A stretch of DNA of 64,000 bases from Coralliovum pocilloporae (GCF_030845175.1 NZ_CP132542.1:2577501-2641500), one strand, 5' to 3'; shown: positions 37,658 through 46,812, counted from the first letter of the stretch. Made by a program: numbers and translations. Notes: generated from the letters alone by a model not told the origin.

Positions 37658-38077
37658 ATGTCCGAAGAAATAGACACCGATCACCTTATTGAGCTGACCG
37701 CTGATATTGTATCTGCGTATGTGAGTAATAATGCTGTCGCATCAGCTGATCTTCCCGGGCTGATCACAGAAGTTCATGCTGCTCTTGAGCGTACTGTCGG
37801 TGTTGAAGAAGAGCCAGAGCCGGAGCCGCTCCGCCCGGCTGTTTCGATCCGTAAGTCAATCAATCCAGATTACATTATTTGTCTGGAAGACGGCAAAAAG
37901 TTCAAATCCCTGAAGCGTCACCTGCGCACCCATTACAACATGTCTCCGGAAGAATACCGCGAGAAATGGGGTCTGCCGACAGACTATCCAATGGTTGCCC
38001 CGAACTATGCTGCCGCTCGTTCAGAGCTGGCGAAGAAAATGGGCCTCGGCCAGCAGCGCCGCAAGCGCGGACGGTAA
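37658..38077 (+). CDS. mucR: Ros/MucR family zinc-finger transcriptional regulator
   Basis: 139 residues. The zinc-finger region is [18 protein letters not shown] followed by [20 protein letters not shown], near-identical to MucR/Ros proteins; the N-terminus is acidic with a Glu/Pro stretch before the finger and the C-terminus ends in RRKRGR. In Hyphomicrobiales these H-NS-like regulators bind AT-rich DNA and control exopolysaccharide, motility and cell-cycle genes. Start 37658 ([10 protein letters not shown]) has AGAAGAGAAG upstream; an in-frame start at 37562 would add a non-homologous leader. A strong terminator follows at 38118. Confidence 0.96.
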   Translation: MSEEIDTDHLIELTADIVSAYVSNNAVASADLPGLITEVHAALERTVGVEEEPEPEPLRPAVSIRKSINPDYIICLEDGKKFKSLKRHLRTHYNMSPEEYREKWGLPTDYPMVAPNYAAARSELAKKMGLGQQRRKRGR

Positions 38078-38117
38078 GGTTTTCTGACCCGACAGGGTTC
38101 TTATCGAATGATCATGT

Positions 38118-38156
38118 CAGCCGGGCTTCTCTTGATGAGAGCCCGGCTGATTTCGT
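38118..38156 (+). terminator. Intrinsic terminator after mucR
   Basis: CAGCCGGGCT (38118-38127) pairs with AGCCCGGCTG (38140-38149), loop of 12 nt, followed by ATTTCGTTT. Confidence 0.85.
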
Positions 38157-38745
38157 TTGGAGCGTCGGGAATATGAATGGTTCCGGTGCAGGGAACGCAG
38201 ATACAGCCAATCTGCTGTCCAATGGCCATACCTGATCCGTATCCGCTGAGCCCGGATCAGATTCAAAAGAGTTTCAGGCGCTTTATCCGTCAATCATCCG
38301 GTCCATAACAGTCGATCCTGGGATCAAGACTCATTGCCGACGCCCATTCTGTGCATCAGGGAGGTTCAGAATGGACGTCAGCAATGAGTTTCGGCCCTAA
38401 CACGCGATGATGCCACCGTCCTTCCGCCCGTGAATAAGTTTCTGATCTCACCTGGCATCAGGAAGAGATTTTCGTGATGCGGCATTCTACACGAATGAAA
38501 GATACCAAAAGTTGCATTAAATTTAATTTCAATTGAAAAGAGAGGAGGATAGGATTTTTTTCCTAACTATGTGGTCTCCAGATGCGGTCTCCGCCAGCTC
38601 TGAACTTCTGCTGTCGGGCGAAGCTTCCAGAAGCTGCATAGCATTTGATTTATCCCCGTTGCTCGTCGGGGCCTCAAAATAGCGGAAGTCTTTCGGAGCA
38701 ACAGCATCGGGAGACCGTGAAGATGAAGCTAAGGGGTTGGAGTTA
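38157..38745. other. About 590-bp non-coding stretch
   Basis: Holds the palindromic repeat at 38320-38397, then an A/T-rich part at 38500-38570. The promoter of the DnaA-IV/DUF6456 pair should lie in it. Open frames on either strand here look random. Confidence 0.4.
38320..38397. repeat. Inverted pair of the dispersed repeat
   Basis: The left arm reads GGATCAAGACTCATTGCCGA then CGCCCATTCTG; the right arm, on the other strand, reads GGGCCGAAACTCATTGCTGA then CGTCCATTCTG. They are about 30 bp each, facing one another around a spacer of about 15 bp. Together they form a 78-bp element able to fold into a long hairpin. Confidence 0.75.
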
Positions 38746-39135
38746 ATGGGATACATACAGGTGTCCACTGGTCTCAGCGGAAGCCGCAGTAACGGAACCG
38801 TGGAAAGTAAATGGGTAACGGCAGCCTGCCTGCAAACAATGTTCGTAGTGGCCGCAGCGTTTCGGTTGTCGCTGGATGATCTGCGGGGAACAAGCAGGGG
38901 ATCAGCTGAGGTTGCGTTTGGCAGGCAGGTTGCGATGTACCTGTCCCACGTCAGCCTTGGTTTGAGTCTCACGGATGTGGGACGGGAGTTTACCCGTGAC
39001 CGCACCACAGTGGCGCATGCGTGCCGGACAGTAGAAGATCAGAGGGATGATCCTCGGACAGAGGCGGTTCTGTCCTGTCTCGAAGCCACACTGAAATTCT
39101 GGTTCATCACAATTGGCAAGGATATGCAGTCATGA
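38746..39135 (+). CDS. Stand-alone DnaA domain IV-like DNA-binding protein
   Basis: 129 residues. The second half matches the DNA-binding domain IV of DnaA: AFGRQVAMYLSHVSLGLSL, TDVGREFTRDRTTVAHACR, with the signature helix D-R-T-T-V-x-H-A that contacts DnaA boxes. The ATPase and oligomerisation domains of DnaA are absent. The N-terminal 60 residues are only loosely conserved. ATG 38746 is chosen with AAGGGG 9 bp upstream. The stop overlaps the next start by 4 bp. It may bind DnaA boxes without initiating replication or regulate transcription; this is inference. Confidence 0.85.
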   Translation: MGYIQVSTGLSGSRSNGTVESKWVTAACLQTMFVVAAAFRLSLDDLRGTSRGSAEVAFGRQVAMYLSHVSLGLSLTDVGREFTRDRTTVAHACRTVEDQRDDPRTEAVLSCLEATLKFWFITIGKDMQS

Positions 39136-39923
39136 CCCGATCTCTGACCCGGGACGGCGTCTCCCAGCTCAAACGTCTCCTCAAAAGCAAACAGGCGAGC
39201 CCGTCCAAAGACGGTTTCAGCGTCAAGGGAAGCCGTGACGGCCTCTGTCAGGAGCAGGCTCGTATGCTGATTGAAGCCGGTGCTGCCGTAATCAGTCGTG
39301 ATGGCCTGCTTGTGCCCACCAAGGACGCACGAAAGATTCTGTTGCAGGCTTTAGGTGACATTGAGACGGAGAATCTCTCTGCACCATCACCTGTGGATGT
39401 CAAACAGGGCGCAGTTCGACAAGCCAGACCCTCCTCCATGCATCGCAATCGGGACGAAAGCCCCTTGGGGTGGCTTTACAGTCGAAAAGCTGCAGACGGA
39501 CGCCCCATGATCCTGTCCCACCAGTTTGAGGCAGGAGAGCGCCTGAGGCGGGATTTTGAACGCGGTGCCATGGCGAAATCCATAACCATGGACTGGACGG
39601 CGGTCAGCTGTGGTCGGATCAGGGGAGGTCGAGGCGGCGAGGACCTGTCTGACATGGCCCATAGGGCTCGGGAACGTGTCAGAAGAGCGCTGGAAGCCGC
39701 TGGCCCCGATTTCGCCGGGCTGCTTCTGGATGTCTGCTGCTTTCTGAAAGGCCTCGCCGAAGTGGAGCGGGAGCGGCGATGGCCGCCCAGGTCAGCCAAA
39801 CTGGTTCTGAAACTGGCTCTCAACAGTCTGGCTCGCCATTACGGGCTTTCAGAAGAGGGATTGGGACCTGATCGGGCGAAACTTTCGACCTGGCTTGGCA
39901 AAGGCGCGAAACCGAGCCTTTAG
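39132..39923 (+). CDS. DUF6456 domain-containing protein
   Basis: 263 residues. The C-terminal about 150 residues match DUF6456: SPLGWLYSRKAADGRPMILS, HQFEAGERLRRDFERG, RERVRRALEAAGPDF and LVLKLALNSLARHYGLS, which looks like a helical DNA-binding fold. The N-terminal part has a small segment of winged-helix character (MLIEAGAAVISRDGLLVPT). It is translationally coupled to the DnaA-IV-like gene, suggesting a joint role. Function is unknown. The stop codon lies inside the dispersed repeat. Confidence 0.82.
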   Translation: MTRSLTRDGVSQLKRLLKSKQASPSKDGFSVKGSRDGLCQEQARMLIEAGAAVISRDGLLVPTKDARKILLQALGDIETENLSAPSPVDVKQGAVRQARPSSMHRNRDESPLGWLYSRKAADGRPMILSHQFEAGERLRRDFERGAMAKSITMDWTAVSCGRIRGGRGGEDLSDMAHRARERVRRALEAAGPDFAGLLLDVCCFLKGLAEVERERRWPPRSAKLVLKLALNSLARHYGLSEEGLGPDRAKLSTWLGKGAKPSL

Positions 39924-39943
39924 GGTCAGCAATGAGTCTTGAC
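39923..39943 (-). repeat. Dispersed 21-bp repeat copy at end of DUF6456 gene
   Basis: On the minus strand the element reads AGGGTCAAGACTCATTGCTG and abuts the TAG stop codon at 39921-39923. AGGGTCA and TGACCCT at its ends can pair, so it can also form a short hairpin between the convergent DUF6456 and SufE genes. Confidence 0.65.
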
Positions 39944-39951
39944 CCTGGAAA

Positions 39952-40371
39952 TCAGGCAGCAAGGCTCATGGCGTCAGAACGGATTCGCTGCAGCATGGAG
40001 GAGAGGCCGTTGGAACGCTGCGGTGTCAGATGATCGCGCAGGCCGATCCGGTCAAACACATTGTTCGGATTGACATCGACAATGGCGTCCACCGTCTTGC
40101 CTGAATAGAGAGCGATGACGATGGCAATCAGTCCACGGACGATCATCGCATCGCTGTCACCCCGGAACGTCAGGCGGGGCTGGTCGCCGGACTGGTCGGT
40201 TTCCGTAATCAGCCAGACCTGACTGACGCAACCCTGTACCTTGGTCTGGTCCGTCCGCTCGGTATCATCGATTGGTTTCAGGTCACGGCCGAGCTCGATC
40301 AGGTACTTGTAGCGGTCTTCCCAATCATCGAGGAACTCGAAATTATCGACAATGTCGTCAATTGTGGTCAT
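39952..40371 (-). CDS. sufE: SufE family Fe-S cluster assembly protein
   Basis: 139 residues. SufE accepts sulfur from the cysteine desulfurase SufS. The acceptor Cys is in KVQGCVSQVWLITE; DDWEDRYKYLIELGRDL and FRGDSDAMIVRGLIAIVIAL are also family features. Start 40371 (MTTIDDIVDNFEFL) is the usual family start; the open frame continues 31 codons upstream without homology. No suf operon is nearby in the window. Convergent with the DUF6456 gene. Confidence 0.94.
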   Translation of the reverse strand: MTTIDDIVDNFEFLDDWEDRYKYLIELGRDLKPIDDTERTDQTKVQGCVSQVWLITETDQSGDQPRLTFRGDSDAMIVRGLIAIVIALYSGKTVDAIVDVNPNNVFDRIGLRDHLTPQRSNGLSSMLQRIRSDAMSLAA

Positions 40372-40548
40372 GTGACTGCAACCCGTTGCTGATGTGACAC
40401 GGCTGATATAGCGGTTTGCCTGATGCCTGCAAAGTGTTTCCGGCTCTGAAAAAGAAAAGGCCACGCCGCAGGGGATGCAGCGTGGCAGTTTAACCAGCGG
40501 AACGCAGGTAGTCAGATGTCAGGAAACGCTGGCGTTTAAGGGGTGATC

Positions 40549-40890
40549 TCAGGAAAGGGCCTGAGTGGAAGTCTCAAGTCCTTCAGGCCCCTGCGGTGCG
40601 CTGGGTGAGGGCGCGGACGCAGGGGGCTCTGAAGGCTCGTCAATGAAGTCATAGACCAGTTTGACACCATATTTTGCCTTGGCCGCGAAGGTATTCATAA
40701 AGCTGCGACCGGTTTCACATGGCCCGGGATTGCGCTCACAGAAGCCGCTGAAGTCATCAACGGTCGCCTGGGCGGCAGACAGGGCCTGCAACGTGGAAAC
40801 GCGATTCTGTTCTCCACCGTCATCTGACGGGTATGCGGGTAGAAACAGAATCACAAGGCTGAGCCAAAAGGCTGTCTTGAGAAGAAACAT
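40549..40890 (-). CDS. DUF5330 domain-containing protein
   Basis: 113 residues, starting MFLLKTAFWLSLVILFLPAY, a membrane anchor or signal. A periplasmic part contains two Cys in GFCERNPGPCETGRSF, as in DUF5330 of Hyphomicrobiales, then a Pro/Ser-rich tail. Start 40890 is chosen because the hydrophobic segment begins there. The function is unknown; it is often found near the DivJ-like kinase gene, as here, on the opposite strand. Confidence 0.82.
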   Translation of the reverse strand: MFLLKTAFWLSLVILFLPAYPSDDGGEQNRVSTLQALSAAQATVDDFSGFCERNPGPCETGRSFMNTFAAKAKYGVKLVYDFIDEPSEPPASAPSPSAPQGPEGLETSTQALS

Positions 40891-41172
40891 GGATCTGACC
40901 TTTGCGTTCTTTGCCGGGTTTTCCCGGTTCTGCCTCTGTTTTAGCAAAGACCTCTGAAAGTGCCGTTTCGATAGACAGCAGCATTAGAGACAAATTCGCT
41001 TCAACATTGTCTCAAATTTTATCGACCGCTGAAATCTGCCGTTTAAAGCCGGATATGACGGTAAAATGGGATGAAATAAAACTTCGAGTGAAGTCTTTTA
41101 GGTTCTTTTAAGTCCCATGCGAGAGAATGCCTTTGACACGTAATAGTATCGAGTCGTGATCAGAGTATTCCA

Positions 41173-42969
41173 TTGGCAAACCAGTTGTTCGTCACATCGT
41201 TGAAAGCTTGGCTGCACGGGCAGGTTCATCCCTCCGTTGTGCAGGACCAGAGCTCCGCTTATCGGCATATGTCCTTCATTGCCTCTCATACGCTTGGGGC
41301 AGGGGTGGCCTTTGCGCTGATGCCGCTGGGGCTCGTCTGGAGCGCTATGCCCGGCCTTCTTGGAGCAGGTTTGCTCAGTGCCATTGCAGCTCTGTTCCTG
41401 TGTGGCCTTTTCGTTTCAAGAACCGGCAGACTTCAACAGGGTATTTTGGCGTCAAGTGCCGTTTTGCTGGGGCTGGCTCTCTGGGGTGGAGCGTTGCTTG
41501 GGCCACTGAGCTTGCTGCTGCTTCTGATGACACCACTTGAAGCAATGCTGACCGGAACACGCAGGACGGTCGCCCTGACATTCCTGATGACAGCACTCAC
41601 GGTTCTCGTGAGTGCATCAGGTGTTGCTGGCGGCAATGGTGTGCTCTCAGTTGATCTCTCTGGCCAGGCCGGAGCTGTCTTTATTCTGGCGCTGCTTGGT
41701 TATCTGGGCAGCATCTATCTGCGCCTGGAACTGGCGCGGCAGGCCCCTGCCGAAGACCGTGATGAAGACGGTGAGACCCTTGCCTTGCTGAAGACCCATA
41801 TGACGGATCTTATCACCCGTCATGACCAGCGTGGTGATGTGGTCTTTGCTACAGATGTTTCTGACAAGCTGCTCGGACTTGTACCGTCCAGTCTGTTCGG
41901 CAACGGCTTTTTCAATGCGGTCCACGTGGCAGATCGTCCGGCCTACCTGAAGGCTGTCTCTGATGCGATGACGGCAGGTGAGGCTGTTCTTGTTGAATGC
42001 CGGATGCTGAAACATCACGGTGATCAGGTTCGCCCGACCTATATCTGGACCGAAATGCGCTGCATGTCAGAGCAGGGGCAGGATGCTCCCTCAGTTATCG
42101 TCGCAACGCGTGATATCTCTGTCCGCAAGGCCCACGAGGACGCTCTGGTGGGCGCCAAGGAAGCGGCCAATGCTGCCAGCGTATCCAATATGCAGTTCCT
42201 GGCCAATATGAGCCATGAGCTGAGAACGCCACTGAATGCGGTGATCGGCTTCGCTGATATCCTGAAGCAGGAACTGTTCGGACCGCTGACGCCGCCGCGC
42301 TACAAGGATTATGCAACGCTGATCCATGAATCCGGCGAGCATCTGCTGGAACTGGTCAATGCGCTGCTGGATGTGTCCCGTATTGAGGCCGGCAAGTTTC
42401 CGATTGTGCCGGAGCCTTTTGATGCCACAACGCTGGTGGAAGGATCCTGCAAACTGATGGCACCGGCTGCTGATGACAAGCAGATCAATCTGGTGATGCA
42501 GATGGAAGCCGGGCTGCCGGAAATGGTTGCTGATCCGAGGGCCTGTAAGCAGATGGTTCTCAATCTGCTGTCCAATGCGGTGAAATTCTCACCAGATGGC
42601 GCAGAAATCCGTGTTCAGACCAAGCAGATCGGTCGCTTTATCGAAATCAGTGTCAAGGATCACGGACCGGGAATAGCTGCGGAAGATCTGCCGAAACTCG
42701 GTCAGCCATTCTTCCAGTGTGACGATTCATATGAGCGTCGTCAGGATGGCTCGGGTCTTGGCCTGTCTGTGGTGCGTGGCCTGGCTGAGCTTCACAAGGG
42801 ACAGCTTGAAATCGCCAGCACTGTCGGCATTGGAACCACGGCCACCCTGCGTCTGCCGGTTGATTGTTCTGACGCGGAGGCGGTGATTGAAGAGCTGCAG
42901 CAGAAAGCCGTGTCGCTCGACAGGCATATCGTGAGTTCTCCAAGAAGACGTGCAGGCGGACAGGGGTAA
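41173..42969 (+). CDS. Membrane sensor histidine kinase, DivJ/PleC-like
   Basis: 598 residues. About five to six membrane helices occupy residues 35-190, followed by a PAS domain (about 205-310), the HisKA domain with phospho-acceptor His in FLANMSHELRTPLNAVIG (about 345), and the HATPase domain with N box NLLSNAVKFSP, G1 DHGPGI and G2 GSGLGLSVV. The order resembles DivJ, which phosphorylates DivK in cell-cycle control of Caulobacter and rhizobia. The start is a TTG at 41173 without a strong ribosome site; an internal ATG at 41272 would cut conserved leader. The stop overlaps the next ATG (TAATG). DivJ identity is inferred from architecture. Confidence 0.88.
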   Translation: MANQLFVTSLKAWLHGQVHPSVVQDQSSAYRHMSFIASHTLGAGVAFALMPLGLVWSAMPGLLGAGLLSAIAALFLCGLFVSRTGRLQQGILASSAVLLGLALWGGALLGPLSLLLLLMTPLEAMLTGTRRTVALTFLMTALTVLVSASGVAGGNGVLSVDLSGQAGAVFILALLGYLGSIYLRLELARQAPAEDRDEDGETLALLKTHMTDLITRHDQRGDVVFATDVSDKLLGLVPSSLFGNGFFNAVHVADRPAYLKAVSDAMTAGEAVLVECRMLKHHGDQVRPTYIWTEMRCMSEQGQDAPSVIVATRDISVRKAHEDALVGAKEAANAASVSNMQFLANMSHELRTPLNAVIGFADILKQELFGPLTPPRYKDYATLIHESGEHLLELVNALLDVSRIEAGKFPIVPEPFDATTLVEGSCKLMAPAADDKQINLVMQMEAGLPEMVADPRACKQMVLNLLSNAVKFSPDGAEIRVQTKQIGRFIEISVKDHGPGIAAEDLPKLGQPFFQCDDSYERRQDGSGLGLSVVRGLAELHKGQLEIASTVGIGTTATLRLPVDCSDAEAVIEELQQKAVSLDRHIVSSPRRRAGGQG

Positions 42970-43718
42970 TGGCAATGCAGGCTTTTTCTCGCCTGGGAGA
43001 TCAGGCGCTGGATAATCCGGTCGGGTTCGGTGGGGCCTGTGTGATGGCCCTGACAGCCGGGTTGATCATCTGGAATGCGGCCTTTGCCCAGACCGGTAAA
43101 CATCCCGCACCTCTGTTTGGCTGGAATGCTCAGCTGGAAACAGGTCCGGCCAAGGTCGCACCGCAGCCCAACAGAACCGTTGTGCCCAAACCAACGCCAA
43201 AGCCGCTTTCCGGCGAGCTTTTGTCTGAGGGTGGTAACAGTCAGGTCGCAAGCCTGATTGCAAGAACGGATGGCCCGCCGGACAGCGCACCAGTGGTGCC
43301 TGCCGAGCCTGCAGCGTCGTCGATTGTCAGTCAGCTGCAAAATGCTCTCAAGGTGCACGGCCATTATGATGGTCCGATTGATGGTGTCTTTGGTGGCCAG
43401 ACCCAGTCTGCCATTCTGGCCTATGAGCGCCAGAACGGCCTTAAACAGACCGGAGAGCCCAGCGAAGCGCTTCTGGCCCATGCTCTGCGTGGTGCACAGC
43501 CTGTGGGGCAGGAAACCGAAGAACAGCGCCGCTTCCGCAAGGTGCAGGAAGCGCTCACCAAGCTGGGTTACGGCCCGGTGACAGCTGATGGTCTTATAGG
43601 CCCGGAAACGCGTCAGGCTGTTCAGCGTTTCCAGCTTGATCGCAATCTGCCCATGACCGGCGAGATCAACGATCTGGTGGTCAAGGAACTGCTGATTATC
43701 GGCGGCCTGGATCTGTAA
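42969..43718 (+). CDS. Membrane-anchored peptidoglycan-binding protein
   Basis: 249 residues. One N-terminal membrane helix (about 22-40), then a Pro-rich spacer, then two PG_binding_1 repeats (about 110-170 and 190-249) with LQNALKVHGHYDGPIDGVFG and LTKLGYGPVTADGLIGPETR. The domains would bind peptidoglycan in the periplasm; no catalytic domain is present. Translationally coupled to the kinase gene, a pairing seen in other Hyphomicrobiales, so it may feed envelope information to the kinase (inference). Confidence 0.9.
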   Translation: MAMQAFSRLGDQALDNPVGFGGACVMALTAGLIIWNAAFAQTGKHPAPLFGWNAQLETGPAKVAPQPNRTVVPKPTPKPLSGELLSEGGNSQVASLIARTDGPPDSAPVVPAEPAASSIVSQLQNALKVHGHYDGPIDGVFGGQTQSAILAYERQNGLKQTGEPSEALLAHALRGAQPVGQETEEQRRFRKVQEALTKLGYGPVTADGLIGPETRQAVQRFQLDRNLPMTGEINDLVVKELLIIGGLDL

Positions 43719-43733
43719 CAGCCCAAAGCGTTG

Positions 43734-43768
43734 AAACTCCTGAAACACCGATGTTGTTTCAGGAGTTT
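43734..43768. terminator. Bidirectional hairpin between convergent genes
   Basis: A perfect 14-bp stem, AAACTCCTGAAACA (43734-43747) with TGTTTCAGGAGTTT (43755-43768), loop CCGATGT. It overlaps the stop codon of the minus-strand fusion gene. It ends TTT on both strands. Confidence 0.8.
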
Positions 43769-46700
43769 GTGTGCCCGCTCACTTCTCCAAGAATCCCATC
43801 AAGAACCGTGATGATCATGTCCACATCATCAGAGGTGATCGTCAGGGGCGGGCGGATTTTCAGAATATTGTCTCTGGGACCTTCGCTTCCAATCAGGATC
43901 CGATGATCGCGCATCCGGTTCTTCACATATGAACAGATATCTGTGGCCTCAGATCCATCCGGATTGATGAGCTCAACCCCAAGAAAAAGCCCCATGCCGC
44001 GCACATCGCCGACACTGTCGTAACGCTCTTCCAATGCCTTCAGACCGGCCATCAGCCGCTTGCCCATGGCTTGCGCATTGGCCTGCAGCCCTTCCTCATC
44101 AACAATATCCAGAACAGCCTTGCCAATCCGACAGGAGAGCGTGGAGCCGCCGAAGGTGGAAAAGAACTCGATGCCGTTGTCAAAGCTCTCGGCAATGGCT
44201 TTTGTGGTGACCAGCACGCCAAGCGGATGACCATTGCCAATCGGTTTGCCCAGGACCACGATGTCAGGCAGGATGTCCTGATGCTCAAAGCCGAAATAAA
44301 TCTCCCCGAGGCGTCCAAGACCTGTCTGAACCTCATCGGCAATGCAGACACCGCCAGCGGCCCGGATTTTCTCGTAGACTGCGGCGAGGTAGCCCTTGGG
44401 CGGAATAATCTGACCGCCAACGGACGGGAAGATTTCGGCGATAAATCCGGCAACACCCTGACCCCGGTGCTGCAGACGGTCTATGGCCCCGTCAACCAGC
44501 CCTGCGAATTTCTCGGCCCGGTGTGGGTCATCGCGACGGAAAGACCCGCGATAATCATCGGCAACATCAACCAGCTCAACCCAGTCCGCCTGACCGATGC
44601 CATTAGGTTTGTTGAACTTATAGGCGGAGATAGCAACAGCGCCGGTGGTGTTGCCATGATAACCGTGGTCCGGTGTAATGATGCCCTTGGCGCCGGTATG
44701 AGCACGTGCCAGCCGCAGAGCCAGCTCGTTGGCCTCACTGCCTGAATTGACGAAGAAACAGACCTCGAACACATCGGGCAACTTCGACAGAACCGTGTCT
44801 GCAAAGGCGGTCTGTGCAGGGTGTAGATAACGCGTATTGGTGTTGACCCGTTTCAACTGATCTGCGGCAATGGCCTGAATGCGTGGGTGCGCATGGCCCA
44901 CATGCGGCACATTGTTGTAAGCATCCAGATAGGGCCGCCCCCATTCATCAAACAGATGATGCTGCCAGCCACGAACCAGCATGACCGGGCTGGTATAGGT
45001 CAGGCTGAGATTGCCGCCGAAATGGGCCGCACGTTCGGCCCTGATGCCGTCTCTGTCGGTCGGGTGGTATCGAACCTTGTCATCCGACAGGTTGAGAAGG
45101 GCAGCGGGGTTCGGGCAAATGGCGCGCCACAGATACATCTCGTCCGGATCACCCACGCCAGGCCAGTCGGTTTCAATGCCGTCCGTGGTCAATGCAAGCT
45201 GGAAATGCACATGAGGCGACCAGCCGCCATTCATGCCGGGGTCTCCGAGGCAGCAGAATTGCGCGCCTTTCTCAACGATATCTCCGGGCTTGAGCCGGTT
45301 GAGAAATTCCGGGTCCAGATGTCCGTAGAGGGTATAGAATGGATCACCCTCCGGTATCTCATGACGGAGGATGATGACCCCGCCATAATCCAGGTGCCCG
45401 TCACGATATTCAGCGACGAAGACCTCACCCTTGAGCGGCGCGAAGAGGGGGGCACCTGCCGGGGCAAAGGCATCAACGGCCAGATGCACCGTGCGCCTGT
45501 CACTGGCTTTCCATGGCCCTTTGCGAAACACATCATCAGTATAGATCAGCCGGGGCTCGTGATAATACCCAAGCCAGATGCGGCCATTGTCTTCGAATTC
45601 CTCGCCAACCCTTGCCGCTTCCTCAGCCGGCAGGTGAAACGGATTCTGCGGCCAGGTTGATTCTTCAACTGACAGAGACCCCATAGGAGCATGGGTGAGG
45701 TCTTCTCCCATCACCGGCGCAAATGTGCCGCGTTGCCGGTCCAGCCAGGCCAGGACCCGCTCAGCACCATCGACCACGGGCAAGCCGCAGGCCGCACGTA
45801 GGCGGGCAGCCATCAGCCCGTCATGCAGGTTATTGCCTTCCAGAAAACGCCAGGCCGGAGTTTGAGAGATGGTCACATAAGGATCGTCCGGGTTTTCTGC
45901 GGCCATCAGGGTGGAATTGACCACGCTGACGGCCAGCCGGGCCCTGAGAAGAGGCAGTATCATATCCGTCTCAGCACCGGTCAGCGGGTTGGCCGCGTGA
46001 TATCCGGCCACCAGAGCGGCGATGGCGGCATCGGGTTTGGGATGGTCCAGCGCAATGTAAGCCGCTGCAATGGCCAGATCGCAGACCCGTGGTGCCGCAC
46101 ACATGTCGCCCAGATCAATCAGACCGGATACATGGCAAGGCCGGGTCAGCCCGCCATGAACCATGATGTTGTAGTCATTGGCATCATTATGGACGGCCTG
46201 CCGGGGCAGGGCCGCCAGTTGGGGCTCCAGAGCAGTGAAGTCGACACAGATCCGCTCAAGAAGCGCATGCCGGACAGGGTCATCAATTGCTGCCAGCCTG
46301 TCCCTGATCCAGCCTGCCTGCATCAGGTCCCACTTGAAACTGCGGTTCAGTCCCGAATGCTGGAAATCAGCCAGTGCCCGTGCCGTGCCACCAAGAACTG
46401 TGCCTATCTCATGAATAAGGGCGTCACTCTTCGGCTCGACCCGCGCATAGCAACGGCCCGGCAACTGGTTGAGCAGCCAGACAAGACGGGGCTCTCCGTC
46501 TTCATCAGGCAGCGTCAGGAGCGAGGGACCCTTCACGGGTGGCACTACACGCGGGCAGGGCAGGTCCGGCATACGATCGGCCATATGTTCAAATGCCTTG
46601 ACCTGCATGTCGACCAGCCAGGTTTCGCACTGGCGGCGCATCACTTTCAGAATATAGCCTGTGCCATCCCTGGTCTTTGCCAGCAGATTGAGATCATATT

Positions 46701-46812
46701 CTCCATCGAGACGGCTCAATGCGACCTCAAGGCCCCAGAAGTCCCTGAGAGCGGTCGCCCAGTGCGAAAAGAGCTGTGTGGTGCTGGAACTCGTCGTGTC
46801 CTGATGGGTCAT
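43759..46812 (-). CDS. Kinase - M23 peptidase-like - class III aminotransferase fusion
   Basis: 1017 residues with three parts. About 30-330: aminoglycoside-phosphotransferase-like kinase (HNDANDYNIMVHGG catalytic loop, GLIDLGDMCAAPRVCDLA), similar to hydroxylysine kinases. About 425-560: M23 peptidase-like barrel keeping the zinc motifs HLAVD and HVHFQL. About 595-1010: class III PLP enzyme (FFVNSGSEANELALRLARAH, IADEVQTGLGRLG, PLP Lys in VVLGKPIGNGHPLG), closest in style to ethanolamine-phosphate and phosphohydroxylysine phospho-lyases. A kinase plus lyase in one chain suggests phosphorylation of an amino alcohol followed by elimination. No signal peptide, so the M23 part is probably not a wall hydrolase. 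The substrate is inference. Confidence 0.88.
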   Translation of the reverse strand: MTHQDTTSSSTTQLFSHWATALRDFWGLEVALSRLDGEYDLNLLAKTRDGTGYILKVMRRQCETWLVDMQVKAFEHMADRMPDLPCPRVVPPVKGPSLLTLPDEDGEPRLVWLLNQLPGRCYARVEPKSDALIHEIGTVLGGTARALADFQHSGLNRSFKWDLMQAGWIRDRLAAIDDPVRHALLERICVDFTALEPQLAALPRQAVHNDANDYNIMVHGGLTRPCHVSGLIDLGDMCAAPRVCDLAIAAAYIALDHPKPDAAIAALVAGYHAANPLTGAETDMILPLLRARLAVSVVNSTLMAAENPDDPYVTISQTPAWRFLEGNNLHDGLMAARLRAACGLPVVDGAERVLAWLDRQRGTFAPVMGEDLTHAPMGSLSVEESTWPQNPFHLPAEEAARVGEEFEDNGRIWLGYYHEPRLIYTDDVFRKGPWKASDRRTVHLAVDAFAPAGAPLFAPLKGEVFVAEYRDGHLDYGGVIILRHEIPEGDPFYTLYGHLDPEFLNRLKPGDIVEKGAQFCCLGDPGMNGGWSPHVHFQLALTTDGIETDWPGVGDPDEMYLWRAICPNPAALLNLSDDKVRYHPTDRDGIRAERAAHFGGNLSLTYTSPVMLVRGWQHHLFDEWGRPYLDAYNNVPHVGHAHPRIQAIAADQLKRVNTNTRYLHPAQTAFADTVLSKLPDVFEVCFFVNSGSEANELALRLARAHTGAKGIITPDHGYHGNTTGAVAISAYKFNKPNGIGQADWVELVDVADDYRGSFRRDDPHRAEKFAGLVDGAIDRLQHRGQGVAGFIAEIFPSVGGQIIPPKGYLAAVYEKIRAAGGVCIADEVQTGLGRLGEIYFGFEHQDILPDIVVLGKPIGNGHPLGVLVTTKAIAESFDNGIEFFSTFGGSTLSCRIGKAVLDIVDEEGLQANAQAMGKRLMAGLKALEERYDSVGDVRGMGLFLGVELINPDGSEATDICSYVKNRMRDHRILIGSEGPRDNILKIRPPLTITSDDVDMIITVLDGILGEVSGHTNS

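Noticed and set aside
38529-39008. Minus-strand frame of 159 codons before and across the DnaA-IV gene
   Set aside because: Antisense to a gene with clear DnaA domain IV motifs; composition is Ser/Arg-rich as in shadow frames.
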